Source of the DNA: an uncultured Collinsella sp.
GTDB lineage: Bacteria; Actinomycetota; Coriobacteriia; Coriobacteriales; Coriobacteriaceae
Assembly: GCA_902494245.1 (NCBI GenBank)
Contig: CABUSR010000002.1
Coordinates: 1 to 64,000 of the forward strand
DNA: 64,000 nt
Direction: 5' to 3'
Part shown: one piece after another, positions 28,193 through 35,456 of the stretch
Numbering within the stretch: the stretch's first letter is position 1
How the letters are laid out: every line of letters begins with the position of its first letter
Notes under the pieces: generated by a model
Databases searched by the model: none
Told to the model about the DNA's origin: nothing
Seen by the model: only the letters and a program-made list of their open reading frames with translations
Program-made: the position numbers and the translations under genes

Positions 28193-28246
28193 AGCGACCG
28201 CCTAGGTTGTGCCGGTTGTGCCAGGCTTTTAGAGCGGCATTACCGA

Positions 28247-28275
28247 TTGTCCAAAATGTCATTCGTGGGTAGAAT
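28247..28275 (+). promoter_or_regulatory. Promoter of the candidate antisense RNA
   Basis: TTGTCC (28247-28252) and TAGAAT (28270-28275) are separated by exactly 17 bases. Transcription would start near 28282 with no ORF following, and a terminator lies about 80 bases downstream. Confidence 0.6.
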
Positions 28276-28281
28276 AGTGTC

Positions 28282-28364
28282 GACGGCAGCCCAAGTTCTG
28301 GAAAGCTGGGCAGCGCCGTTGCTTGGATTAAGGGGTCAACGCCTTAGCGGCGGCGACCCCTTTT
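28282..28364 (+). ncRNA. Candidate antisense (antitoxin) RNA
   Basis: Predicted transcript of about 80 nt from a sigma-70-type promoter. It folds into a first hairpin (about 28283-28318, CGGC-AGCCCA against TGGGC-GCCG) and ends in a terminator: AAGGGGTC pairs with GACCCCTT (28330-28337 with 28355-28362), followed by TTTT. It overlaps the last ~20 bases of the 41-codon ORF on the opposite strand and would cover its 3' untranslated region. This tail-to-tail layout is that of type I antitoxins such as RatA and SR4. No coding potential. Expression is inferred. Confidence 0.5.
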
Positions 28365-28469
28365 ACGTTGCTTCGAACGTTGCTTGAGTGCCTCGGAAAG
28401 CCCGACGAGCGCCGTGAAGAACGAGACCAAAGCGGTCAGAAGTCTCACGAAATCAATCAAATCGGTCAT
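28344..28469 (-). CDS. 41-residue hydrophobic/basic small protein, candidate type I toxin
   Basis: The peptide starts MTDLIDFVRLL, has one hydrophobic helix (about 4-25, ending FFTALVGL) and closes with a strongly basic tail (Lys/Arg at 12 of the last 13 charged or polar positions, ending RKRGRRR). GGGAGGTG lies at good distance before ATG 28469; an ATG at 28475 would touch the Shine-Dalgarno. Size, single helix and charged tail match Fst/TxpA/holin-like type I toxins that insert into the membrane. An upstream promoter and LexA-like box, and a convergent antisense RNA, support a toxin-antitoxin locus. It could instead be an ordinary small membrane protein. Confidence 0.55.
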   Translation of the reverse strand: MTDLIDFVRLLTALVSFFTALVGLSEALKQRSKQRKRGRRR

Positions 28470-28533
28470 GGGCATCACCTCCCATCAGATGGAGAGCGCT
28501 GCCCGGCACATGGAACTGCCGCCAACAGTATCA

Positions 28534-28576
28534 ATTCTATCAAAGCGCAGTTAGATATGCGAATGTTTGTTCGCAT
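28534..28576 (-). promoter_or_regulatory. Promoter of the small toxin-like ORF with overlapping LexA-like box
   Basis: On the minus strand TTCGCA (28563-28558) and TAGAAT (28539-28534) are 18 bases apart. A perfect inverted repeat ATGCGAA-N6-TTCGCAT (28557-28576) overlaps the -35. Read on the minus strand it is CGAACAAACATTCG, 12 of 14 positions of the Gram-positive SOS box consensus CGAACRNRYGTTYC. LexA binding here would block transcription until DNA damage. Confidence 0.5.
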
Positions 28577-28596
28577 TTCAAGAGACCAGCGTCACC

Positions 28597-28625
28597 TGTG
28601 ACAAAGGGGCTGTCCCTTTGTCACA
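28597..28625. repeat. CTGTCCC-core hairpin, family C, copy 2
   Basis: TGTGACAAAGGG pairs perfectly with CCCTTTGTCACA around GCTGT. It ends one base before the HAD stop codon (28626-28628), so it is a plausible terminator for that gene as well. Confidence 0.85.
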
Positions 28626-29483
28626 TTATTCGATGACAGTGCGGGAGTTTTGCTTGCGCATGGTGGCGAGCATGTGTTTGGGGACGGCGTGGACCATGCA
28701 GCTGCCGATGGTCGCACTCGCGGCGGCCTTGGCTGCATCGCTTGCGTTTTTGGTCGCGTAGCTGTGGCGGAAACGCTTGAGCATGGCAATGTCGTTGCCG
28801 CCGTCGCCGTAGACCGCGACCTCGTCCTCGGCAATGCCGTAGTAGCCCGCCAGCCAGGCCACGCTCTCGCCCTTGTTGCACGCCGCATCCGTAATCTCGA
28901 ACATCACCGGATCGAACGGCGCGTTGACCACGCGGTCCGAGCGCTCGGCCAAATACGCCTTAAGTTCGCGCTCCAGCTCGGGCGAGGTCACGCGACAGTT
29001 GATCTTGCACACATCGTGGCGCAGGATGTCACCGATCGACTGGTCGAAATACTGCTCCTCGTGATACCCGCCGCGTGCACGCATACCGCGCATCACGATG
29101 CGCTTGATAGGGCTGTCCTTTTTAAAGCCCGCCTGGTGCATCTCGAACGAACCGCTCGAGAACATGCCATCGGGCGTGGAGCAATCAAAGCAAATGTCCG
29201 GGAACGCCTTGAGCAGCTCCTCGGTGGTCTGCGGATCGATGGTCCAGGTCTTGAGCACCTCTCCATGGCTGTCGCGCACGATTGATCCATTGGAGCAGCA
29301 GGCGTCAAGCGCCAGGCCCGTAAAGCCATGCTCGCCGATCGGCAGCGTCGAGCGTCCGGTCGCGGGAACCACATGCAGGCCGGCTTCGGTCAGCTCGCGA
29401 ATGGCACGGCGGATGGTCCCATCCGCCTCGTGTAGGGCGTTCAGCAGCGTTCCGTCTAAGTCACTCGCAAACATCTTGATCAT
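28626..29483 (-). CDS. Cof-type HAD-superfamily phosphatase
   Basis: 285 residues. Motif I DLDGTLL near residue 8, motif II ATGRS (about 45), and motif IV YGDGGNDIAML (about 225) place it in HAD subfamily IIB, which dephosphorylates sugar phosphates, nucleotides or cofactors. A Cof cap domain lies between. Start M-I-K-M at 29483. The Shine-Dalgarno GAAGGAGAGG is inside the left half of a perfect 15-bp inverted repeat in the leader, so translation may depend on RNA folding. Confidence 0.9.
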   Translation of the reverse strand: MIKMFASDLDGTLLNALHEADGTIRRAIRELTEAGLHVVPATGRSTLPIGEHGFTGLALDACCSNGSIVRDSHGEVLKTWTIDPQTTEELLKAFPDICFDCSTPDGMFSSGSFEMHQAGFKKDSPIKRIVMRGMRARGGYHEEQYFDQSIGDILRHDVCKINCRVTSPELERELKAYLAERSDRVVNAPFDPVMFEITDAACNKGESVAWLAGYYGIAEDEVAVYGDGGNDIAMLKRFRHSYATKNASDAAKAAASATIGSCMVHAVPKHMLATMRKQNSRTVIE

Positions 29484-29489
29484 GGGCAC

Positions 29490-29531
29490 GCCTCTCCTTC
29501 GTCTGCACGATATTGTAGACGAAGGAGAGGC
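29490..29531 (-). promoter_or_regulatory. Leader hairpin covering the ribosome binding site of the HAD gene
   Basis: GCCTCTCCTTCGTCT (29490-29504) and AGACGAAGGAGAGGC (29517-29531) are perfect 15-base complements with a 12-base loop. In the minus-strand mRNA the hairpin lies directly before the start codon and the RBS sits in its 3' arm. Confidence 0.65.
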
Positions 29532-29598
29532 ACGCCTAAACAATGCCGTCCCGGCGCGGCGTACCACCGCCTCCACAAATTCACGGTGCCCCAGCGCG

Positions 29599-30861
29599 TT
29601 AAGACAATCGCCACGAGCGACTTTTCAGCCGATAAAACAGCGCCGTCGTCAACGTCAGCACCGCCAGCATGCCTGCGAATACAATCGCCGGTGTCCATCG
29701 ATCATATGCGAGTCCGTAAACCAATTGGCCAATAGGCGTTGCACAGGAAAGCGTCATATAAACGAGTGCCAGCACTTTTCCGCAGAGTTCCTTTGGCGCT
29801 GACCGCTGAACGAATGAAACGATTTCAACCGATGTAATGCTTGCCCACGCCATGACCCATGCCGAGCCGGCCGCAAGCGCGGCAAACGCTAATTCATCAG
29901 GACCGCTCAGTAGCGTGACAATAATCGGTACGACTCCAAAACAGATCATCGCAACATATCGACATATGCCCTTGAAGGAAAAACGATGCGGCCAAATACC
30001 GACCAAACCACTGCCGACAAGACCACCTAAGCCCATAGCCACCTCAATAATCCCAACAAAGGATGACTGCATTCCGAGATGCTTTGCAACAATAACGGGA
30101 GCGCCAATCGTTAGCCCAACCAACGCAAGGTTCAAAATAGCCGCAAGCAAAATCACGGCGACCAATGATGAATTTTGCAACAGATACCGAATCGACTCCC
30201 GAAAATCGTTTCGGCATGTCGAGCAAGTCGTACTGTCCCCTGTCATTCCAGATGAGGCATATCGCTTGAGTGTGCCCCCGAACAGCAGGGCTGACATCGC
30301 AAACGTCAACGCCGCGGTTTCGCATAGAGCATCGATACCAAAGCACCCATAGACTGCCGTCCCGACTACAGGCCCCAAGATATTGCTCGCCATGGTTACC
30401 TGCGAGACCAACGCTGTGGCACGCTCAACCTTTTCTTGGCCCATCATGTGCACCGTCTCAATTTGAAGCATCGGTTTCAGCAGCGATTGGATGCCATATT
30501 GGACGCAAAGTATTGCCACCACGACAACGGCAAGGGGCAGCGACCGCTTCATGGGGATAAACAACAGCGATGCAGCCATCAGAACAATGCCGAGCACCAC
30601 AAGAACCCCGCGGTGTCTCCCACGATCCGCCAAGATTCCGCCAGCCGGAGTCGCAAGCACGCCCGGCACGAACGCTATCGCCGCGACGGTGCCATATAAC
30701 GTTGACGAGCCGCTGCAATCGAACAAGTAAAGCGGGCACGCAAAGCACAGTGCCGACAACATCGAATACGCGCACAACTGTGCAACAAGAAGACCGAATA
30801 GTCTGATAGATCGCACCGTTTTTTGCGCCAACGAGACGCTACTCCTCCGCATTCCAGCCAT
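29599..30861 (-). CDS. MFS efflux transporter
   Basis: 420 residues with 12 predicted spans. The first cytoplasmic loop carries GGILADRGRHRG, a variant of the MFS motif A. The protein resembles drug-exporter MFS members (MefE-like/EmrB-lacking type). Start M-A-G-M at 30861 has GGGGGCGGG upstream; M-V-C-I lies in the operator. The gene is AT-richer than neighbours. It follows a TetR gene on the same strand, with two palindromic operators between, so drug-inducible export under TetR control is likely. Confidence 0.85.
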   Translation of the reverse strand: MAGMRRSSVSLAQKTVRSIRLFGLLVAQLCAYSMLSALCFACPLYLFDCSGSSTLYGTVAAIAFVPGVLATPAGGILADRGRHRGVLVVLGIVLMAASLLFIPMKRSLPLAVVVVAILCVQYGIQSLLKPMLQIETVHMMGQEKVERATALVSQVTMASNILGPVVGTAVYGCFGIDALCETAALTFAMSALLFGGTLKRYASSGMTGDSTTCSTCRNDFRESIRYLLQNSSLVAVILLAAILNLALVGLTIGAPVIVAKHLGMQSSFVGIIEVAMGLGGLVGSGLVGIWPHRFSFKGICRYVAMICFGVVPIIVTLLSGPDELAFAALAAGSAWVMAWASITSVEIVSFVQRSAPKELCGKVLALVYMTLSCATPIGQLVYGLAYDRWTPAIVFAGMLAVLTLTTALFYRLKSRSWRLS

Positions 30862-30874
30862 AAGCCCGCCCCCT

Positions 30875-30895
30875 ATACATACCATTAGTATGTAT
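30875..30895 (-). promoter_or_regulatory. TetR-type operator 1
   Basis: ATACATAC-N5-GTATGTAT is a perfect 21-bp palindrome ending 14 bases before the MFS start. The related site at 30944-30956 shares ATACC/GGTAT. Binding would block MFS transcription. Confidence 0.75.
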
Positions 30896-30907
30896 TTAAT
30901 GACTTGA

Positions 30908-30930
30908 AAAGGGCAGCCGTGGCTACCCTC
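30908..30930 (-). terminator. Short terminator-like hairpin after tetR
   Basis: GGGTAGCC and GGCTGCCC pair with one wobble and are followed on the minus strand by CTTTTC. It may separate the tetR and MFS transcripts. Confidence 0.5.
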
Positions 30931-30943
30931 ACAAATCAATTAC

Positions 30944-30956
30944 ATACCATTGGTAT
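30944..30956 (-). promoter_or_regulatory. TetR-type operator 2
   Basis: ATACCATTGGTAT is a perfect palindrome five bases after the tetR stop. It shares the ATACC half-site with operator 1, 60-70 bases away. Confidence 0.65.
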
Positions 30957-30961
30957 CTATA

Positions 30962-31624
30962 TTACCACCCGGCGCGGTCCCATACGTCCCAAATCTCCGC
31001 CGTTGTCTGAAGCACTTCATTACCCAAATCGAGCCCCACCGCGGCCGCCATCTGCGCCAAACATTGTGCGCGAGCGAGCATTCGCTCCTTGGGCTCGAGC
31101 GGACGGAACAATGGCAGCAGCCAAAGATTCGCCAACAACGATACGGCCTCCGCCGCTTCGCGCGGGCATTCGCACGCAATGGAGCCGTCGGCGATGCCCT
31201 CCTCGATCACTGGCAAGAGACAGCCATCGGCCGACTCGTCAAACGAGCCCTGGTACTGCATCGCCAGTAGACGCGAGCTTTTTACCGGATCCGCCGCGGG
31301 ATGCATGCGTGCCCATAGCTCAATTTGTGGAACGACGGACTCGGGCGCGTACAGCCGCTTGAGCTTTTGGGCTCCGGTCATATTACCGATACCAAGCGTT
31401 GAGCGACGGTGCTCAACAATCGGGGCCATTGCCCGATCAAATGCGGCGTTGAAAATCTCCTCTTTGCTCTTAAAGTGATGATAGACAGCGCCCTTGGTCA
31501 TGCCATCGAGGCGGTCGACGATGTCTTGAATGCTCGTCCCCTCATAACCCTGTACGCAGAATAGCTCCAGCGCCGCGTCGAGAATCTTCGCGACCGTCTC
31601 CTCGGGATATTTATTACGACCCAT
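30962..31624 (-). CDS. TetR/AcrR family regulator of the MFS pump
   Basis: 220 residues. N-terminal HTH includes ILDAALELFCVQGYEGTSI and GMTKGAVYHHFKSKEEIF, the classic TetR recognition region. The C-terminal part is helical and ligand-binding. Start M-G-R-N at 31624; GGATGG upstream is the only RBS candidate and lies within an 11-bp inverted repeat. The gene is next to the MFS transporter and twin palindromes, so it probably represses that pump. Confidence 0.86.
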   Translation of the reverse strand: MGRNKYPEETVAKILDAALELFCVQGYEGTSIQDIVDRLDGMTKGAVYHHFKSKEEIFNAAFDRAMAPIVEHRRSTLGIGNMTGAQKLKRLYAPESVVPQIELWARMHPAADPVKSSRLLAMQYQGSFDESADGCLLPVIEEGIADGSIACECPREAAEAVSLLANLWLLPLFRPLEPKERMLARAQCLAQMAAAVGLDLGNEVLQTTAEIWDVWDRAGW

Positions 31625-31631
31625 AATCTGT

Positions 31632-31685
31632 CCATCCGCAACGCAACTCTTGTGCCTCATTGCAGCATTTTAACGTTGCGGATGG
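31632..31685 (-). promoter_or_regulatory. Leader inverted repeat over the tetR ribosome binding site
   Basis: CCATCCGCAAC (31632-31642) and GTTGCGGATGG (31675-31685) are perfect complements 32 bases apart. The 3' arm in the mRNA contains the presumed RBS GGATGG. Confidence 0.55.
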
Positions 31686-31698
31686 TAGGCGGTCGATT

Positions 31699-32037
31699 CT
31701 ACACCGCGGCGGGGCCGTGTTCGCCGGTGCGGATGCGGATGACCTCCTCGACCGGCTCGACCCAAATCTTGCCGTCTCCAACGGCACCGGTGCGAGCAGC
31801 GTTGCAGATGATGTCGACAATGCCATCGACATGTTCATCAGCGCAAATGAGTGTGAACTGTACCTTAGGAATCGTGTTGACGAGCAACTCGTTGCCGCGC
31901 ACGTATTCCTTCCAGCCATGCTGTGCACCGCAGCCCTGCACCTGGCTGATGGTCATACCACGAACATCAGCAGCAAACAGCGCATCTTTAAGAACCTCAA
32001 GCTTCTCCTGGCGCACGATAGCCGTGATCTTTTTCAT
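31699..32037 (-). CDS. glnK: PII nitrogen regulatory protein
   Basis: 112 residues. The PII fold is clear: MKKITAIVRQEKLEVLKDAL at the start, T-loop KEYVRGNELLVNTIPK, and C-terminal GDGKIWVEPVEEVIRIRTGE. GlnK binds ATP/ADP and 2-oxoglutarate and blocks the ammonium channel AmtB. Aligned with E. coli GlnB, Tyr46 is Val and the uridylylation Tyr51 is Leu, so covalent control at that site is not possible. Downstream of amtB, separated by a long hairpin. Confidence 0.93.
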   Translation of the reverse strand: MKKITAIVRQEKLEVLKDALFAADVRGMTISQVQGCGAQHGWKEYVRGNELLVNTIPKVQFTLICADEHVDGIVDIICNAARTGAVGDGKIWVEPVEEVIRIRTGEHGPAAV

Positions 32038-32083
32038 AATGAATTCCTCTCTTCAATAAAAGAAATGAATTGTCCTTCACATG

Positions 32084-32191
32084 GCACGGGTTTTCCAGGT
32101 ACCCGAGATTGCCCCGAAAGAGGAGCGCCGCGTACTTCGGTACGCAAGCGACGGTTTGAGGGGCAAGGTCGGGTGCCTGGGAAAGCCGTGC
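32084..32191 (-). other. Long intercistronic hairpin between amtB and glnK
   Basis: About 30-base arms (CACGG, CCAGGTACCCGA and TTGCCCC paired with GGGGCAA, TCGGGTGCCTGG and CCGTG, a few bulges) enclose a second small stem GCGTACTTCGGTACGC. The structure starts two bases after the amtB stop and ends ~45 bases before the glnK start. Likely an RNA stabiliser, processing site or partial terminator. Confidence 0.75.
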
Positions 32192-32193
32192 TG

Positions 32194-33471
32194 CTAATCG
32201 AGTCCGGAGAACGAAGGATATGCGCTCTCGCCGTGCTGACTCGCATCCATGCCCAGCGCCTCGTCGGCCTCGTCCACGCGCAGGCTGCCGTGGAACAGCG
32301 CCTTGACCACCGCGGCGATCACCAAGTCGAGCACCAGCACTATAGCGACCGTCACCACAATGCCCAGGACCTGCGAGATGAGCAGCGACACGTCGCCCGT
32401 GTAGAACAGGCCGCCCTTACCGGTCCACGAAAGCTCCGGCACGCAGAACAGGCCCGTAAGCACGCCGCCCAAGATGCCGCCAATGCCATGGCAACCGAAC
32501 GCATCGAGCGCATCATCGTAGCCGAACTTGGTCTTGAGATGACTGATAGCCAAGTAGCAGACGGGCGAGACAATCAGGCCCATGACCAGCGCCGCCCACG
32601 GCTCGACAAAGCCTGCGCCGGGCGTGACCACCACAAGGCCCGCAACCAAGCCGGTGCTGGCACCCACCAGCGTGGGGCGACCGGTGTGCACGCGCTCGAC
32701 GGCAAGCCACGAGACCATGCCCGCCGCGCTGGCCGTCACGGTGTTGAGGATGGCGAGTGCCGCAACGGCGTCGGCATTAAACTCGCTGCCGCCGTTAAAG
32801 CCAAACCAGCCAAACCAAAGCAGGCCGGCGCCCAGCGCCACAAACGGCACGTTATGCGGACGGTAGCTCACCATGCCAAAACCACGACGACGGCCGAGCA
32901 TTAAGCAGAGAATCAGGCCCGTGAGACCGGACGAAATGTGCACCACGTCGCCGCCGGCAAAGTCGAGCGCGCCGATCATGTCACCGATAAAGGAGCCCTC
33001 GCCGCCCCAAACCATGTGGGCAAGCGGCGCATAGACCACGAGCAGCCAAATGCCCAGGAAGGCCGTCATGGCACCAAACTTAACGCGGCCGGCCAGGCTA
33101 CCCGTGACGATAGCAGCAGTGATCATGGTAAACGCCATCTGGAAGGCGATGTTGATAATCTCCGGGTAGACGGCGCCGTCCGACGCGGTGCCCTCGGCCG
33201 CCTGCAGCACCTGACCGAGCACCGGCAGGCACAGCAGCTGATCAAGGCCTCCAATAAACGGGCTGGAACCGTCGCCGCCGTAGGCCAGCGACCAGCCGGC
33301 AACAATCCACAGCACACCAACCAGGCCAATGGCGCCAAAGCACATGAGCATGGTGTTGATGACATTTTTGCGCCTGGACAGGCCGCCATAGAAAAACGCC
33401 AGACCCGGTGTCATTAAAAACACGAGCATGGTGCAGATGAGCATAAACGTTGTCGATCCCGTATCGTACAT
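32194..33471 (-). CDS. amtB: Ammonium transporter
   Basis: 425 residues with 11 predicted spans. Family segments GLAFFYGGLSRRKNV, HMVWGGEG, FAGGDVVHISSG and the twin-His region DAFGCHGIGGILGG are present. AmtB conducts NH4+/NH3 into the cell. The C-terminal cytoplasmic tail ends in SAYPSFSGLD. Start M-Y-D-T at 33471 with AAGGGAG; the longer frame is not used. Operon with glnK, the standard arrangement for PII-gated ammonium uptake. Confidence 0.95.
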   Translation of the reverse strand: MYDTGSTTFMLICTMLVFLMTPGLAFFYGGLSRRKNVINTMLMCFGAIGLVGVLWIVAGWSLAYGGDGSSPFIGGLDQLLCLPVLGQVLQAAEGTASDGAVYPEIINIAFQMAFTMITAAIVTGSLAGRVKFGAMTAFLGIWLLVVYAPLAHMVWGGEGSFIGDMIGALDFAGGDVVHISSGLTGLILCLMLGRRRGFGMVSYRPHNVPFVALGAGLLWFGWFGFNGGSEFNADAVAALAILNTVTASAAGMVSWLAVERVHTGRPTLVGASTGLVAGLVVVTPGAGFVEPWAALVMGLIVSPVCYLAISHLKTKFGYDDALDAFGCHGIGGILGGVLTGLFCVPELSWTGKGGLFYTGDVSLLISQVLGIVVTVAIVLVLDLVIAAVVKALFHGSLRVDEADEALGMDASQHGESAYPSFSGLD

Positions 33472-33669
33472 TCGCTCTCCCTTGGTCGCGTGGACGTTGT
33501 CGGCGCCCATAATGCGGCCGAGGGGCAACTGGTGTAGACCAGATACGGCGTTGTTAAACGCTGCGTTGTCGAATGGAAACGGTGCCGCAATCTTGGAAAC
33601 GGCACGGCAACGGACGCGAAACGGACGGGAAATACGCGAGCAAGGGAGCCGTGAGTGCGCCCGTCCCGG

Positions 33670-34689
33670 CTAGCGCCGAAACAGCTCGTGGGCGCGGTCG
33701 CGGAGATTAGTTGCTCGAATGACACCTTCGTAGCGATTGATGCGCAGGCGCGGGAAGGCGTTAAAGAAGCGTAGGTCGCGGCGGCTGAGTGACACGCTCG
33801 GCACCGGACGGCTCATGCGCTTGCCGGCAAGGCGGCGACTGAGCGACGGACGCGGCATGCTCGGCGCGGCATCGGCCACGCGGCGGGCGGCAAGTGCCAG
33901 GCCGCGAGCACCATCCGAGATAAATGTCGGCATCGAAGCCTTCTCACGAAGGGCGTCGAGCGTCGCGTCGCCCAGCTCGGCCAGCCACGCGTTAACGGCA
34001 CGGCTGCGGATATGCGTCTGTGCCACCGAGTCGATTGCCGAATCGGGAATACGTTCGAGCATAGAGTCGGACGCATCGGCAAGCGACTCGTTGATGCGGT
34101 CGGCAAGGTCAGCGCGCACACGCTCCAGCTGATCGGACAGGCGGCGCCAGCTAGCTAAAGAGCACACCGCGTCGACCATCATCGCGACCGCGACGATAAA
34201 GGCGGACAGCCGCACAATCAGCACCGGCAGATGGCCAAGCAGCCCCAGCAATGCCGGCTCCACTAAACGGCAAATGCACAATGCACCCAGGCCAAACGCG
34301 CATGCCCAGTACAGGCAGATGCGTCCGTGCAGGTTAAACGGCAGGTGCGAATAGTCCCAAAAGCGAGCGCCCGTTGTTTTTTCCAATAGAAGGCCCACAC
34401 TGTACTCGATTACGCTGCACACAAGCGCCGCGGCGACAAACTGGCTCGGGGCATCCGGAATCCCGCGCAACAAAAGCCAGCAGGCTATGCCGCCCACACC
34501 GTAGATAGGGCAACACGGTCCCAATAAAAATCCACTGTTGGCGAAGCGTCCGTGATTGAGCATGGCGCAGACCGTCGACTCCCACGCCCAGCCACAAAAC
34601 CCGTAGAAGGCAAACGAGAGCACCAGTGCCGAAAGCGGGCAGGTGGCAAGCGTCGCGCCGTCAAACGCCATATCAATCGCGGTTTCCAC
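33670..34689 (-). CDS. CmpB-type (putative ABC transporter type IV permease) membrane protein
   Basis: 339 residues from GTG at 34689 with GGAGAGG upstream. The N-terminal half has four to five spans and the PF06541 hallmarks GFCGWAWESTVC, GPCCPIYGVGG, LLEKTTGARFWDYS and NLHGRICL. The C-terminal ~170 residues are cytoplasmic and Arg/Ala-rich. The family name suggests ABC transport, but no ATPase is adjacent; function unknown. Its start is 3 bases after the stop of the HD-domain gene. Confidence 0.82.
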   Translation of the reverse strand: METAIDMAFDGATLATCPLSALVLSFAFYGFCGWAWESTVCAMLNHGRFANSGFLLGPCCPIYGVGGIACWLLLRGIPDAPSQFVAAALVCSVIEYSVGLLLEKTTGARFWDYSHLPFNLHGRICLYWACAFGLGALCICRLVEPALLGLLGHLPVLIVRLSAFIVAVAMMVDAVCSLASWRRLSDQLERVRADLADRINESLADASDSMLERIPDSAIDSVAQTHIRSRAVNAWLAELGDATLDALREKASMPTFISDGARGLALAARRVADAAPSMPRPSLSRRLAGKRMSRPVPSVSLSRRDLRFFNAFPRLRINRYEGVIRATNLRDRAHELFRR

Positions 34690-34692
34690 CGT

Positions 34693-35229
34693 CTACCCTC
34701 TCCTCTTTTCGCTCGATTCGCCACTCACGCCATCGTCCGCCCCGTCCTTACGCGGCAGGCGGCCGGCGACCGTCTCACGCAGAGCGCACCATTTATCTGC
34801 CAGGCACACAATCCATGCCTCACGACACGTCGGCGGCACCGGCACCAGCGGAAACATATGGCGCACGATAATATTCCGCTCGCGCGACGTCAGCTCAAAA
34901 TCTTCCTCCGCACGCGCCAGGGCAAAAAACGGGTGGCGAAAGCCATGCAGCCGATGGCTTGGGTCGGGATCGTGCCAGTCATAGAGAAAGTAATCGTGCA
35001 GCAGGGCTCCGCGCAGCAACGAAGCACGGTCGACCGAAATGCCAGCACGGCCCAAGCGCTCGGCAAAGGACAGGCTCGCCCGCGCTACTGAAGTCACATG
35101 TGCATAGACCGTCACGTCGCCATGCTGGATAAACTCGTGCGTCAGGTCCAAGCGGCCCGCCTGGGCCAGCTGGCGGGCGGCATAGTCGACCTCGTGCGCG
35201 ATTTTCTCGGCACGAACGGCGTCGGACAT
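34693..35229 (-). CDS. HD-domain phosphohydrolase
   Basis: 178 residues. H-x-n-HD elements: YAHVTSVARAS (metal His), LLRGALLHDYFLYDW (HD pair) and HGFRHPFF, followed by IIVRHMFPL and LADKWCAL. The family hydrolyses phosphoesters, often nucleotides. Start M-S-D-A at 35229 with GAAGGAGG. Cotranscribed with the CmpB-type protein. Confidence 0.86.
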   Translation of the reverse strand: MSDAVRAEKIAHEVDYAARQLAQAGRLDLTHEFIQHGDVTVYAHVTSVARASLSFAERLGRAGISVDRASLLRGALLHDYFLYDWHDPDPSHRLHGFRHPFFALARAEEDFELTSRERNIIVRHMFPLVPVPPTCREAWIVCLADKWCALRETVAGRLPRKDGADDGVSGESSEKRRG

Positions 35230-35456
35230 GCTGCCTCCTTCCAGCGGCTCACGGCGGCAAGCCACGGCCTGCACGTATTGAAAAAATCATCATCGAATCT
35301 ATCAGTATGGCATCGGACAAAACGTTTTGCCCCACCAGTTGTCGAATTACCGCGCCGCCGTCACATATCAAACGCCAAAATGTGCGAGACTGTCTTGTGC
35401 AATTGTGTCGGCCGAGGGAGCGCCGGCGCTCGATTCGCATGGAGTAACCCACAACG

